A stretch of 64,000 bases of DNA from Massilia phyllostachyos (GCF_021044825.1 NZ_JAJNOC010000004.1:124001-188000), one strand, 5' to 3'; counted from the first letter of the stretch, positions 8,896 through 18,475 are shown. Numbers and translations: made by a program. The notes: generated by a model from the letters alone, not told the origin.

Positions 8896-10203
8896 ATGGC
8901 AACCATCCCCCAATCGACGGCGACGACCGTGCCCCAGGCCAGCGTCCAGTCGGGCACCACCGGCCCGCTCGTCATCATCACCATCCTGTTCTTCATGTGG
9001 GGTCTCCTGACCGCCCTGAACGACGTCCTGATCCCGCACCTGAAGGAGCTCTACACGCTGACCTACGTGCAGGCGATGATGGTGCAGTTCTGCTTCTTCG
9101 GCGCCTACTTCATCGTGTCGCTGCCGGCCGGCGCGCTGATCAAGCGCATCGGCTACCAGAACGGCGCGGTCGCCGGCCTGGTGGTCGCGGCTTTGGGGTG
9201 CGGCCTGTTCTACCCGGCCGCCAACAGCGGCTACGCGCTGTTCCTGTTCGGCTTCTTCGTGCTGGCCGCCGGCATCACCATCCTGCAGGTGGCGGCCAAC
9301 CCCTTCGTGACGGTGCTGGGCGACGCGCGCGGCGCCTCGAGCCGCCTCACGCTCACCCAGGCCTTCAACTCGCTCGGCACCACCGTGGCGCCGGCGCTGG
9401 GCGGCATCCTGATCCTGTCCGGCAGCGTGATCGGCGCGGAACAACTGGCCAAGCTGCCGGCGGTCGAGCAGGCCGCCTACCGCGCGGCGCAGGCGGCGAG
9501 CGTGCAGGGCCCCTACCTGGTGCTGGCCGGCGCGCTGCTGGTGCTGGCCGTGCTGTTCGCGCTGGTGAAGCTGCCGAAGATCGTCCACGCGGACGACCCG
9601 GCGCAGGCGGCAAGCGCCGAGGCCAAGGGTTCGGTGCTGGCGCATCGCCACCTGGTGCTGGGCACCATCGGCATCTTCCTCTACGTGGGCGCCGAGGTCA
9701 GCATCGGCAGCTTCCTGATCAACTTCTTCGCCGAGCCGCACATCGCCGGCTTCTCGCACGCGGACGCGGCCCACTACGTCAGCTTCTACTGGGGCGGCGC
9801 CATGATCGGCCGCTTCATCGGCTTCGCCGCGATGCGCTTCGTCAGCCCGGGCAAGGCGCTGGCCTTCAACTCGGCGGCCTCGATCGCGCTGATCCTGCTG
9901 GCGGTGTTCGGCCAGGGCCACATGGCCATGTGGGCGATCATCGGTGTCGGCCTGTTCAACTCGATCATGTTCCCGACCATCTTCAGCATGGCGCTGTTCA
10001 AGCTCGGCAAGTTCACCGGCCAGGCCTCGGGCATCTTGTGCATGGCCATCGTCGGCGGCGCCATCATCCCCTTCGTGCAGGGCATGTGCGCGGACAGCAT
10101 CAGCGTCCAGCAGTCCTTCCTGGTGCCGGCGGCCTGCTACGCCTTCATCCTGTATTTCGGCCTGAAGTACGCGAACCTGTACGACAAGGGCGCGAAGATC
10201 TGA
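8896..10203 (+). CDS. FucP/GluP-type MFS sugar transporter
   Basis: An inner-membrane proton-coupled sugar symporter, 435 residues with about 12 hydrophobic segments. The opening [19 protein letters not shown] and the later [10 protein letters not shown] stretch are typical of the FucP/GluP glucose-galactose-fucose branch. The start at 8896 follows AGGAG at 8885-8889. The frame is open further upstream, but that part runs through the REP element and is unlikely to be translated. In this operon the likely cargo is mannose or glucose freed by GH92, GH2 and GH31. It sits 142 bases after GH92 and 23 bases before the GH31 gene. Confidence 0.88.
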   Translation: MATIPQSTATTVPQASVQSGTTGPLVIITILFFMWGLLTALNDVLIPHLKELYTLTYVQAMMVQFCFFGAYFIVSLPAGALIKRIGYQNGAVAGLVVAALGCGLFYPAANSGYALFLFGFFVLAAGITILQVAANPFVTVLGDARGASSRLTLTQAFNSLGTTVAPALGGILILSGSVIGAEQLAKLPAVEQAAYRAAQAASVQGPYLVLAGALLVLAVLFALVKLPKIVHADDPAQAASAEAKGSVLAHRHLVLGTIGIFLYVGAEVSIGSFLINFFAEPHIAGFSHADAAHYVSFYWGGAMIGRFIGFAAMRFVSPGKALAFNSAASIALILLAVFGQGHMAMWAIIGVGLFNSIMFPTIFSMALFKLGKFTGQASGILCMAIVGGAIIPFVQGMCADSISVQQSFLVPAACYAFILYFGLKYANLYDKGAKI

Positions 10204-10226
10204 TGTAGTCACGAGGAGCCGGCCCG

Positions 10227-12683
10227 ATGCGATGCACCCTGCGTTTTCCCGTCGCGGCCTGCTCCGCATGTGTTCTCCTCTGCGCCAGCCTGCCTGCCGA
10301 CGCCGCCCTGCGCAGCGTCGGCAAGGTCGTTGCAAGCCGTCCGCTCGATGACGGCCTCGAACTGAGAACGTCCAGCGGCGCGCGCGTGCGGGTCGGCTTC
10401 GCCACCCCGGACGTCGTGCGCGTCCGCATGAGCCCCACCGGCCGCTTCGACGCCGACGTCTCCTATGCCATCGAAGGCGCGCCGCCGCGCGCCAGGGCCG
10501 TCGTGGCGAAGCAGGAGCTGCGTTCGGCGAGCGGCGCCCGCATCGTGATCCGGCATGCGCCGGAACTGGCGATCTCGGTCTACGACAGCGCTGGCCGCCT
10601 CGTGGTGGCCGACGATCCCGCCCGTCCCATGGCCTTCAACGCCCAGGACGGCGCCATCGAAACCTCGATGCGGCGCGACGATTACGAGCTGTATTACGGC
10701 TTCGGCGAAAAGACCTTCCCGATGTCGCGCCACCAGCAGTCGATGGTGATGTGGAACGCCGACGTGCCCGACTATCCATCCGGCCACGACCCGTCCTACC
10801 AGGCGATCCCCTTCTTCATCGCCCTGCACCAGGGCCGCAGCTACGGCCTGTTCTTCAACAACACCTGGCGCAGCTGGTTCGACATGGGCAAGCAGGACCC
10901 GCACCGCTACAGCTTCGGCGCCAAGGGCGGGGAACTCGACTACTACGTGTTCACGGGCGGCCTTGAACGCACCCCCGCGGGTGTGCTGCGCGACTACACC
11001 GCGCTCACCGGACGCGGCGCGCTGCCGCCGCTGTGGGCGCTCGGCTACCACCAGTCGCGCTGGTCCTACATGAACCAGGAAAAGGTGCTCGACGTCGCGC
11101 GCGAATTCCGCCGGCGCCGCATCCCGGCCGACGTGCTCTACCTCGACATCGACCACATGGACGGCTTCCGCGTCTTTACCTGGAACGGGAAGACCTTCCC
11201 GGAGCCGAAGAAGATGCTGGACAGCCTGCACGCGCAGGGCTTCCGCGCCGTCACCATCGTCGACCCGGGCATCAAGCGCGATCCCGGTTTCGCGATCTAC
11301 CGGAGCGGCCGGGCAGGGGGCCACTTCGTCAAGAAGCCGGACGGCAGCGAGCTGCATGCGAAGGTCTGGCCCGGCATCTGCGCCTTCCCGGATTTCACCT
11401 CGCCGGCAGCGCGCACCTGGTTCGGCAGCCTGTACCAGTCGGCCCTCGACCTCGGCGTGGACGGCTTCTGGAACGACATGAACGAGCCGGGCGTGTTCCC
11501 GCCCGACGATTTCGAGGGCCCCGAGATCCCGCTCGGACCCCAGCGCACCTTTCCGCTCGACGTCCGCCACGACGGCGACGGCCGCCCCGGCAGCCACGCG
11601 CAGTACCACAACGTCTACGGCCTGCAGATGGCGCGCGCCAGCTTCGAGGGCTTGACGAAGCTCCGTCCCGAGAAGCGCCCGATGGTGCTCACGCGCGCCG
11701 GTTTCGCCGGCGTGCAGCGCTACGCCGCGGTCTGGACCGGCGACAATTCGCCGACCTGGGAAGGCCTGGCCCTCACCATCCCGATGCTGGCCAACCTGTC
11801 GGTGTCGGGCGTGCCCTTCGTCGGCGCCGACGTCGGCGGCTTCATGGGCAGCCCGGGCGCCGAGCTGCACGCGCGCTGGATGCAGGCGGCGGCGCTGACG
11901 CCATACTTCCGCACCCATTCGAACGACGTGTCAAAGCCGCGCGAGCCCTGGGCTTTCGGTCCTGAGTTCGAGCGCATCAGCCGCGCCGCCATCGAGCTGC
12001 GCTACCAGTTGCTGCCTTACCTGTACACGCTGTTCGAAGAAAACGAAGGCACCGGCAGCCCCCCGATGCGGCCACTGTGGTTCGACTATCCCGCCGACCC
12101 GCGCGCCGGCCTGGTCGAGGACCAGTTCCTGCTCGGCGCCGACCTGCTGGTGGCGCCGGTCGTGAAGGAAGGGCAGCGCAGCCGCGAGGTCTACTTCCCG
12201 CGAGGCGCCGCCTGGATCGACTGGTGGAGCGGCCGCCGCCACAAGGGCGGCACGTCGGCGAAGATCGACGCGCCGCTGGATCGCCTGCCGCTGTTCATCC
12301 GCGCCGGCGCCATCGTGCCGGTCTCCGCGCCGGTCCAGCACACCGGCGAACTGCGCGATGCGCCCCTGACACTGCTGGTCGCCACCGGCGCCGATGGCAC
12401 CGGGCGCGTGTTCCAGGATGCCGGCGACGGCTATGCCTACCGCCAGGGCCAATCGCGGACGCTGACCGCGCGCCAGGATGGGATGGGCGTGCGGCTGGAC
12501 GTCCCTGCCAATGCCGGCTACCAGCGCGTGGGCGCCGTCGAGTTCATCGGCCTGTCCTCGCCTCCAGCCGGCGTCGCGATCGACGGCAGGGCCGCGCAGG
12601 ACGCCACCTTCGACGCCGCGGCGCGGCGCCTGCGCATCCCGCTGGCGGACGAGAACGTCAGGCTGCTGCAGTTGCGTCCCTGA
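10227..12683 (+). CDS. Exported GH31 alpha-glucosidase
   Basis: An 818-residue retaining alpha-glycosidase. A signal peptide is visible (residues 1 to about 27, ending SLPADAA). The GH31 signature with the nucleophile is DGFWNDMNEPGVF (D417), and the acid/base region is TGDNSPTWEGL further on. A galactose-mutarotase-like N-terminal domain (YYGFGEKTFP) and beta-sandwich C-terminal domains flank the barrel. It may release terminal glucose from glucosylated high-mannose glycans (as eukaryotic glucosidase II does) or act on maltose-type sugars. Its placement beside mannosidases favours the first but does not prove it. The ribosome-binding site GAGGAG lies around 10212-10217. This is the last gene of the sugar run. 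Confidence 0.88.
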   Translation: MRCTLRFPVAACSACVLLCASLPADAALRSVGKVVASRPLDDGLELRTSSGARVRVGFATPDVVRVRMSPTGRFDADVSYAIEGAPPRARAVVAKQELRSASGARIVIRHAPELAISVYDSAGRLVVADDPARPMAFNAQDGAIETSMRRDDYELYYGFGEKTFPMSRHQQSMVMWNADVPDYPSGHDPSYQAIPFFIALHQGRSYGLFFNNTWRSWFDMGKQDPHRYSFGAKGGELDYYVFTGGLERTPAGVLRDYTALTGRGALPPLWALGYHQSRWSYMNQEKVLDVAREFRRRRIPADVLYLDIDHMDGFRVFTWNGKTFPEPKKMLDSLHAQGFRAVTIVDPGIKRDPGFAIYRSGRAGGHFVKKPDGSELHAKVWPGICAFPDFTSPAARTWFGSLYQSALDLGVDGFWNDMNEPGVFPPDDFEGPEIPLGPQRTFPLDVRHDGDGRPGSHAQYHNVYGLQMARASFEGLTKLRPEKRPMVLTRAGFAGVQRYAAVWTGDNSPTWEGLALTIPMLANLSVSGVPFVGADVGGFMGSPGAELHARWMQAAALTPYFRTHSNDVSKPREPWAFGPEFERISRAAIELRYQLLPYLYTLFEENEGTGSPPMRPLWFDYPADPRAGLVEDQFLLGADLLVAPVVKEGQRSREVYFPRGAAWIDWWSGRRHKGGTSAKIDAPLDRLPLFIRAGAIVPVSAPVQHTGELRDAPLTLLVATGADGTGRVFQDAGDGYAYRQGQSRTLTARQDGMGVRLDVPANAGYQRVGAVEFIGLSSPPAGVAIDGRAAQDATFDAAARRLRIPLADENVRLLQLRP

Positions 12684-12763
12684 GTAGCGCGCTCGGGAAA
12701 CATGCGCCGTATGGTTGAAGAAAATGCAATCATCTCCACAGAAACTTATTTAAGGAGAGCATT

Positions 12764-12850
12764 ATGTTGAAATTCCTGCTGTGGGCGATTGTCATTATTT
12801 TCCTGATCGGCCTGCTCGTCGTAAGCGGCGTACTCAGCGCTATTTTCTAA
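12764..12850 (+). CDS. 28-residue single-span membrane peptide
   Basis: ATG at 12764 follows a strong ribosome-binding site (TAAGGAGAGC, AAGGAG at 12752-12757) and the frame ends in TAA at 12848-12850. The product begins MLKFLLWAIVIIFLIGLLVV and ends SGVLSAIF. It is one hydrophobic helix with a positive charge only at the N terminus, so it should insert in the inner membrane. The excellent site and complete hydrophobicity argue for a real small protein rather than chance. I do not recognise the family. It lies between the sugar operon and the T6SS cassette with its own space on both sides; no clear promoter was found. Confidence 0.65.
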   Translation: MLKFLLWAIVIIFLIGLLVVSGVLSAIF

Positions 12851-13065
12851 GCCGGTGGTCTCACTTCGGCTTCGTCAGCCAGTCCCGGGGCAGGTGCCGG
12901 CCCCGGCCTGTCGCTGGCTGTAGACGGTCTGCACTCATCCGAATGTTGCATTTATCCATGGCTCATAGCGGCCGCACAATTGAATTGTGAAAACATTTTG
13001 TCCGGGCAGGTCATGTTTTAGAATGTCATCCGTATTAACAGAGAGTTAGTTTCGGAAGGAATCGG

Positions 13066-16026
13066 ATGTCGAACCCGCTCCAGTCGCTGGCATCGACCGT
13101 GCTTGACGCCCTGGCAGGGCGCTACACCCAGCACCAGCGCGTGCTGCGCCTGACGACGCCCGCCGGCGACGCGACCCTGCTGGCCGAATCCCTGCGCGGC
13201 GACGAGGCGCTGGGCGAGGGTTACCGTTTCGAGGTCTCTGCGCTGTCGCTGGACGCCGCCATCCCTCTCAAATCCCTGATCGGCCAGCCGGTGCTGGTCG
13301 AGCTGCTGGCCCCCGGCGCCGCGCGGCCCTTCCACGGCCACGTCACCAGCGCCCAGCTGCTCGGCGCGAACGGCGGCTTCGCCCGCTACCTGCTGGTCGT
13401 CGAACCCTGGACCGCCTTCCTCAAGCTCGGCCGCGACAGCCGCATCTTCCAGGACCTGAGCGTGCCCGACATCCTGAGCGAGGTGTTCAAGGCCTGGGAG
13501 GGCAAGGGCAGGCTGGCGCCGGCCTGGCGCTTCGAGCTGCGCGACCCCGCGGTCTACCCCCGCCGCAGCATCGTCACCCAGTACCAGGAGAGCGACCTGG
13601 CCTTCGCCGAACGCCTGATGAGCGAAGAGGGCCTGTTTTACTTCTTTGAGCATGCGGCCGACGCGCATACCCTGGTGATCGCCGACCACAACGGCGCGTT
13701 CGCGCCGAACCCGCAGGCGCAGGTGCGCTTCACCCAGCCCGGCGCCGTGATGCGCGAGGACAGCGTCGACCGCTGGCGCCTCGAGTGCCGCCTGCAGACC
13801 AACGAGGTCTCCCTGAGCAGCTGGGACTACCGCACGCGCCAGCGGCGCGAAGTGTCGGCCTCCAGCGGCGGCGCCGTGCCGCTGGCGAGCAGCGACCATC
13901 CCGGTGTGTATGCGTATGCGACCCGCGCCGACGGCGAACGCATCGCCGAGCACCAGCTGCAGGCGCTGCAGGCGAGCGCCGAGGTGGCCGTTGGCGCCGG
14001 CACGGTGCGCAGCTTCGCGCCCGGCAGCACCTTCGCCCTGCAGGACCACAGCAAGTACGACGGCGGCAGCGACGCCGAGTTCGCGATCGTCCGGGTGCGC
14101 CACCTGGCCCACAACAACCTGAATGCCGACACCGGCGATGCGCTGGCGCGCCTGCTGGGCGCCTGCCCGGTGCGCGCGGCGAACGACGCCGACCTGGCCA
14201 CCAGCCTGCACGCCGTCGGACGCGGCGCCGGCGAGCGCCCGGTCTACCGCAACCGCTTCGAGGCGATTCCCGCGGCCACGCCCTACCGCAGCCGCTGGGT
14301 CGACGAGCGCGGCAGCCTGCTGCATCCGCGTCCTTCGGTGCAGGGCCAGCAGAGCGCGATCGTGGTGGGCCCGGCCGGCTCCGTGATCCACACCGACCGC
14401 GACCACCGCATCAAGGTGCAGTTCCACTGGCAGCGCGGCAGCGCCAGCCACAGCCGCCTCGACCATCCTTCTCCCGACGGCCATACCGGCGCCCCGGCCG
14501 ACGACCGCGCCGGCACCTGGGTGAGGGTGGCGACGCCGCTGGCGCCGGTGGCCGGCGCCAACTGGGGCAGCCACGCGCTGCCGCGGGTGGGGCAGGAAGT
14601 GCTGGTCGATTTCCTCGACGGGAACATCGACCGCCCGGTGGTGATCGGCGCGCTCTACAACGGCGCCGGCAACCAGGACGCGCAGAGCAACGGGGTGGTG
14701 CAGGGCGCCGGCGCGGCGACCGGCAACGCGCCCGCCTGGTTCCCCGGCCAGGGCGGCGCTTACGCGCACCCCGCCGTGCTGTCGGGCCTGAAATCCCAGG
14801 CGCTGGCCGCGAGCCAGGATGGCGCCGGCGCCTTCAGCCAGCTGGTGTTCGACGATACGCCGGGCGAGCCGCGCGTGGCCCTGCAGCGCCACGCCAAGGC
14901 CTACGAGGGCACGGACGAACTGAACCTGGGCCACCTGCGCCACCAGACGGATAACCAGCGCCTGGCGCCGGCCGGCTTCGGCGCCGAACTCAAGACCGCG
15001 CATTCCGCCGCGCTGCGTGCGGCCCAGGGCCTGTTGCTGAGCACCGCCGGCGACGGCCGCGACCAGCTCGATGCGCAGGACGCCCTGGCCCAGGTCGAGG
15101 CCAGCCACGCGATGCAGACCGCGCTCGCGGAGACCGCGCACAAGCACAATGCGACACTGGCCGGCGAAACCGAGCCGGCGAAGCTGCCCGCGCTCGAGGA
15201 GCTCGCCCACAGCGCCGAGGTGCTGGCGCACACCGCGCCCGGCAATGCCGGCGCCGACGCCGACGCCGAGCATGCGGCGGCCTTCCGCGAGCCGCAGCTG
15301 CAGCTCTCCAGCCCGAAAGGCATCGCCGCCCTGACGCCCGCGAGCGCGGTCATCGCGGCCGGCGCCACCACCAGCATCGCGGCCGGGCAGGACATCGACT
15401 TCGCGGCGCAGGGCAACTGGTACAGCGCGGCCGCCAAGGGCGTCGGCCTGTTCACCTACGGGAAGGCCAGCGCGCCCGATAAACCGAACCAGGAGACCGG
15501 CATCGCGCTGCACGCGGCCAGCGGCAAGGTCAGCGCCCAGAGCCAGTCTGGCCCGACCCGTCTCACCGCGGACAAGAGCATCACGGTCGCCAGCGTGACG
15601 AAGAGCGTGACGGTGGCGGCGCGCCAGCACGTGATGCTGACCGCGCAAGGCGCCTGGCTCAAGCTCGAGGGCGGCAACATCATGATTCATGGTCCCGGGA
15701 CCATGGCCTTCAAGGCCAGCATGAAGGAGCTGACCGGGCCGATGAAGGATGCGCCGGTGCTGCCGCACCTGCCGGCCGCCGGCGCGCTCGACACGCAGAC
15801 GGAGACCGCGTACAGCACCCGCTTCGACGCCGCCGGCCTGTTCGATTCGCCGCTGGCGGCGGCCGGCACGCCCTATCTGCTGCAGCGCGCGGACGGCAGC
15901 GTGTTCGAGGGCCAGCTCGACCAGTTCGGCCGCACCAACCGTGTCTTCACCGATGCGCCGGAAGAGGTGACCCTGCTGGTCGGCGACGGGGAATGGGAAA
16001 TTTATGAGGATATTGACTATGATTAG
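13066..16026 (+). CDS. vgrG: Type VI secretion tip protein VgrG
   Basis: The spike of the type VI secretion system, 986 residues. The N-terminal gp27-like hub covers about residues 1-400 (QYQESDLAFAERLMSEEGLFYFFEH is its classic core). The gp5-type OB fold lies near 485-530 (RVATPLAPVAGANWGSHALPR, then GQEVLVDFLDGN). The beta-helix/DUF2345 needle covers about 740-880. The last hundred residues form a short extra domain rich in Asp and Glu that may carry cargo. The ribosome-binding site GGAAGGA is at 13054-13060. No other T6SS structural genes are nearby, so this is an orphan vgrG that would use an apparatus encoded elsewhere. The next gene starts inside its last codons. Confidence 0.95.
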   Translation: MSNPLQSLASTVLDALAGRYTQHQRVLRLTTPAGDATLLAESLRGDEALGEGYRFEVSALSLDAAIPLKSLIGQPVLVELLAPGAARPFHGHVTSAQLLGANGGFARYLLVVEPWTAFLKLGRDSRIFQDLSVPDILSEVFKAWEGKGRLAPAWRFELRDPAVYPRRSIVTQYQESDLAFAERLMSEEGLFYFFEHAADAHTLVIADHNGAFAPNPQAQVRFTQPGAVMREDSVDRWRLECRLQTNEVSLSSWDYRTRQRREVSASSGGAVPLASSDHPGVYAYATRADGERIAEHQLQALQASAEVAVGAGTVRSFAPGSTFALQDHSKYDGGSDAEFAIVRVRHLAHNNLNADTGDALARLLGACPVRAANDADLATSLHAVGRGAGERPVYRNRFEAIPAATPYRSRWVDERGSLLHPRPSVQGQQSAIVVGPAGSVIHTDRDHRIKVQFHWQRGSASHSRLDHPSPDGHTGAPADDRAGTWVRVATPLAPVAGANWGSHALPRVGQEVLVDFLDGNIDRPVVIGALYNGAGNQDAQSNGVVQGAGAATGNAPAWFPGQGGAYAHPAVLSGLKSQALAASQDGAGAFSQLVFDDTPGEPRVALQRHAKAYEGTDELNLGHLRHQTDNQRLAPAGFGAELKTAHSAALRAAQGLLLSTAGDGRDQLDAQDALAQVEASHAMQTALAETAHKHNATLAGETEPAKLPALEELAHSAEVLAHTAPGNAGADADAEHAAAFREPQLQLSSPKGIAALTPASAVIAAGATTSIAAGQDIDFAAQGNWYSAAAKGVGLFTYGKASAPDKPNQETGIALHAASGKVSAQSQSGPTRLTADKSITVASVTKSVTVAARQHVMLTAQGAWLKLEGGNIMIHGPGTMAFKASMKELTGPMKDAPVLPHLPAAGALDTQTETAYSTRFDAAGLFDSPLAAAGTPYLLQRADGSVFEGQLDQFGRTNRVFTDAPEEVTLLVGDGEWEIYEDIDYD

Positions 16027-16540
16027 GAAGCACCGCCTGGCCTCGCTGCTCATTGCATGCGCGGTGGGCGCCGTCTGCGTCGGCGCGATCGCCGATTCCT
16101 CGCGTGCGGACAAGCCGGCCGCCGCCGCCGTCGACGCCGCGTCGCTCGCGCCCTATCAGACCCAGCTCTTCAACCTGCTGAGCAAGGACGCCAACATCGT
16201 CGACGGCAAGACCTATTACCAGGGCGGCTTCGCCAAGCAGTTCGATGCGCTGCTGGCCTCGTCCAGCCTGGCGAAGGCGGACAAGGTCCGGGTGCCGCTC
16301 AAGAAACGGTTGCTGAGCGGACCGGCGCCGGAGCCCACGCTGCGGCCCGACCCGGCCACCGGCGCGCAATGGATCGTCTACGACGCCTGCCAGGCCCACC
16401 GCTGCGACGAGATCTCGCTGCGCCTGCTGTACGACCCGGCCTCGCGCCGCATGGTCGGCAAGCTGAACCTGGACAAGCAGACCGAGTTCCTCGGCGCGCC
16501 GTCGGCCGGCGAGCAGCGCCTGCTCGGCCAGGCCCGATAA
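16019..16540 (+). CDS. Ivy-like periplasmic lysozyme inhibitor, candidate immunity protein
   Basis: A 173-residue exported protein. The hydrophobic signal segment spans about residues 7-25. The middle part matches the layout of the Ivy c-type lysozyme inhibitors: an aromatic strand WIVYDAC, the loop C124-QA-H127-R-C129 (E. coli Ivy has CKPHDC, whose His enters the lysozyme active site), then a strand-turn region ending RMVGKLNLD. The start at 16019 overlaps the vgrG stop; an ATG at 16004 in frame is less likely. It lies directly before a gene with a lysozyme-like domain, so I infer that it shields the cell's own peptidoglycan from that enzyme. Homology is judged by motif and order only; overall identity looks low. 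Confidence 0.65.
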   Translation: MIRKHRLASLLIACAVGAVCVGAIADSSRADKPAAAAVDAASLAPYQTQLFNLLSKDANIVDGKTYYQGGFAKQFDALLASSSLAKADKVRVPLKKRLLSGPAPEPTLRPDPATGAQWIVYDACQAHRCDEISLRLLYDPASRRMVGKLNLDKQTEFLGAPSAGEQRLLGQAR

Positions 16541-16555
16541 GCGGGGCCCGGCGCC

Positions 16556-18475
16556 ATGAGCAAGGGAAATACCGACGCCTTCCTGAAAGCCCTGTTCGCA
16601 CGCGAGGCCGGCACCAACACCCGGGTGGTCAACTATGCCGGCTACGTCGGCAAGTACCAGTTCGGCGAACCCGCGCTGATCGACCTCGGTTACTACGAAC
16701 CCGACGGCAACAACTACAAGAACGACTGGAAGGGCAAGTGGAAGGGCAAGCACGGCATCGACTCGCTGGAGGAATTCCGCAACAGCGAAGCGGCCCAGGA
16801 CACCGCGGCCAGGGAATGGATCGCGCTGCTGTGCAAGCGCATGAAGGGCTACAAGCTCGACAAGTTCATCGGCAGCACCATCAACGGCGTCAGGATCACC
16901 GAGTCGGGCATCATCGCCGGCGCCCACCTGAAGGGCTTCGGCAGCCCCAAGAACCCGGGCGTGATGCAGTTCCTGCGCTCGAACGGCAAGACCGATCCGC
17001 AGGACGGCCTGGGCACCAAAGTGTCGCACTACGTCGAGCTGCTGGGCGGCTATGACCTGGGCTGCTGCGGCCACATGAACCTGGTGTTCGCGGAAAAGGA
17101 AACCAAGGCGCCGATCGCCGGCCTGAACGTGCAGGTCAAGCGCAACGGCGCGCCGCACAAGACGGCGAAGACCGACGACAAGGGCTTGATCAGCACGATC
17201 CGCGGCTTCAGCATCGGCGACCAGTACGAGATCTGGGTCGCGCGCATCACCGGCGGCTGGAAGCAGCTGCGCAGCGGGATCATCCAGGACTCGGTGCACA
17301 CGGTGGCTTGCCTGAGCCCGAAGTCGAAGGCCTGCGCCACGACCGACGTCCACAAGGGCAAGCCGGGACCGCCGCCGGCCGCGCGCAAGAAGCCTGCGCC
17401 GCCGCCGCCCGCCGCGGCGAAACCGGCGCCGAAACCCACGCCGAAGCCGGCGCCTGCACCTGCGCCTGCACCTGCGCCTGCACCTGCGCCGAAGCCGGCC
17501 GCGCCCGAACCGGCACCCGCAGCGGCGCCCACGTCGCTGGAACGCGAGATCGAACCGATCGAAGTGCAGCCGGAGCAGATCGACCAGCTCGACATCAACT
17601 CCGCCCTGTGGGAAAGCCTGGCGCACATCGAGTTTACGGAGAGTGAGGAAGCTGGTCCGGCGACGTCCGCGCCGGCGGGCGAGGCCGCCCCGCCGCCGAC
17701 CTCGGCACATGCCGAACCACCGGGAGCGGAAGCGGTCAGCGGCGGGCCGGCGGATACGCCGCCGGCATCGCCCGCGCCCGCTGTGCCCGAGACGCCAGCT
17801 CCGACACCAGCACCAGCGCCTGCACCTGCACCAGCGCCAGCGCCAGCGCCGGTCCCCGTACCGACGCCGAAGCCGGCAGCCAGACCCGCCGCGCCGACCG
17901 TCGACGTGGAAGCCACGCGCAGCCAGAGCGGCCATCCGAAGGCGGTCGCCGTCAAGAAGCCGGCGCCGCCGCCACCGGTCAAGTCGACCGGCGGCAAGGT
18001 GATTTCCGGCCTGCTGTTCCCGCTGGAGGCGCGCCCGCCGGTGTCGTACAAGAACGGCGGCCGCCAGTTCGGCGCCAACCGTTCCAAGGGCCGCAAGCAC
18101 GCGGGCATCGACCTGTACGCGCCGGTCGGCACGCCGGTGCGCGCGATGGCGGACGGCAAGGTGGTGCAGGTGTACGCCTTCTACCTGGGCACCTGGGTCA
18201 TCGAGGTCGACCACGGCAGCTTCATCGCGCGCTATGGCGAGGTGAAGCCGACCGGGCTGAAGGTCAAGGGCAACCAGGAGGTCAAGCGCGGCCAGCTGCT
18301 GGGGCAGGTGGGCAAGCTGCAGGGCCTGAAGTCGTCCATGCTGCACCTGGAAATGTATAGCAGTAACAAGAGCCCAAGGGACGAGGGCCTGACGCTGAGG
18401 GGCAGGCCGCCCTACCAGCGCCGCTCCGACCTGATGGATCCGACAGCAAGTATCGACAAGGCGGTAATGGAATGA
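16556..18475 (+). CDS. Two-domain peptidoglycan hydrolase, putative T6SS effector
   Basis: A 639-residue protein without a signal peptide, 15 bases after the Ivy-like gene. Residues 1 to about 180 resemble lysozyme/transglycosylase domains of phage tails and T6SS effectors (FAREAG with candidate catalytic E17, then GYVGKYQFGEPALIDLGYY). A transthyretin-like segment follows at about 185-255. Two Pro/Ala linkers (about 272-325 and 401-445) flank an acidic stretch. The C terminus (about 480-620) is an M23/LytM peptidase fold with H515 and D519 in HAGID and H597 in MLHLEMY. The usual first His of the HxH motif is Met595 here. Zinc ligands are therefore present but the general-base His is not in its normal place. 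Secretion through VgrG is inferred from the operon. Confidence 0.75.
   Translation: MSKGNTDAFLKALFAREAGTNTRVVNYAGYVGKYQFGEPALIDLGYYEPDGNNYKNDWKGKWKGKHGIDSLEEFRNSEAAQDTAAREWIALLCKRMKGYKLDKFIGSTINGVRITESGIIAGAHLKGFGSPKNPGVMQFLRSNGKTDPQDGLGTKVSHYVELLGGYDLGCCGHMNLVFAEKETKAPIAGLNVQVKRNGAPHKTAKTDDKGLISTIRGFSIGDQYEIWVARITGGWKQLRSGIIQDSVHTVACLSPKSKACATTDVHKGKPGPPPAARKKPAPPPPAAAKPAPKPTPKPAPAPAPAPAPAPAPKPAAPEPAPAAAPTSLEREIEPIEVQPEQIDQLDINSALWESLAHIEFTESEEAGPATSAPAGEAAPPPTSAHAEPPGAEAVSGGPADTPPASPAPAVPETPAPTPAPAPAPAPAPAPAPVPVPTPKPAARPAAPTVDVEATRSQSGHPKAVAVKKPAPPPPVKSTGGKVISGLLFPLEARPPVSYKNGGRQFGANRSKGRKHAGIDLYAPVGTPVRAMADGKVVQVYAFYLGTWVIEVDHGSFIARYGEVKPTGLKVKGNQEVKRGQLLGQVGKLQGLKSSMLHLEMYSSNKSPRDEGLTLRGRPPYQRRSDLMDPTASIDKAVME
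17450..17489 (+). repeat. 12-base tandem repeat encoding a Pro-Ala linker
   Basis: The unit GCGCCTGCACCT is repeated about three times without interruption. A second, less regular Pro/Ala tract lies at about 17795-17860. Both encode flexible linkers of the hydrolase. Such tracts can gain or lose units by slippage without breaking the frame. Confidence 0.8.

Noticed and set aside
12998-13024. Promoter TTGTCC ... TAGAAT before vgrG
   Set aside because: The spacing is only 15 bases and the -35 match is weak, so I did not list it.
13018-16113. Very long open frame on the minus strand opposite vgrG (similar ones opposite the beta-mannosidase at 301-2388 and the PBP gene at 37529-40753)
   Set aside because: High-GC genes leave the antisense frame free of stops. 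The translations are rich in Arg, His, Val and Gln, match no family, and lack ribosome-binding sites.
17795-17860. Possible CRISPR-like short repeats
   Set aside because: The repeats are in frame within the hydrolase gene, encode Pro-Ala, have no unique spacers and no cas genes are nearby.
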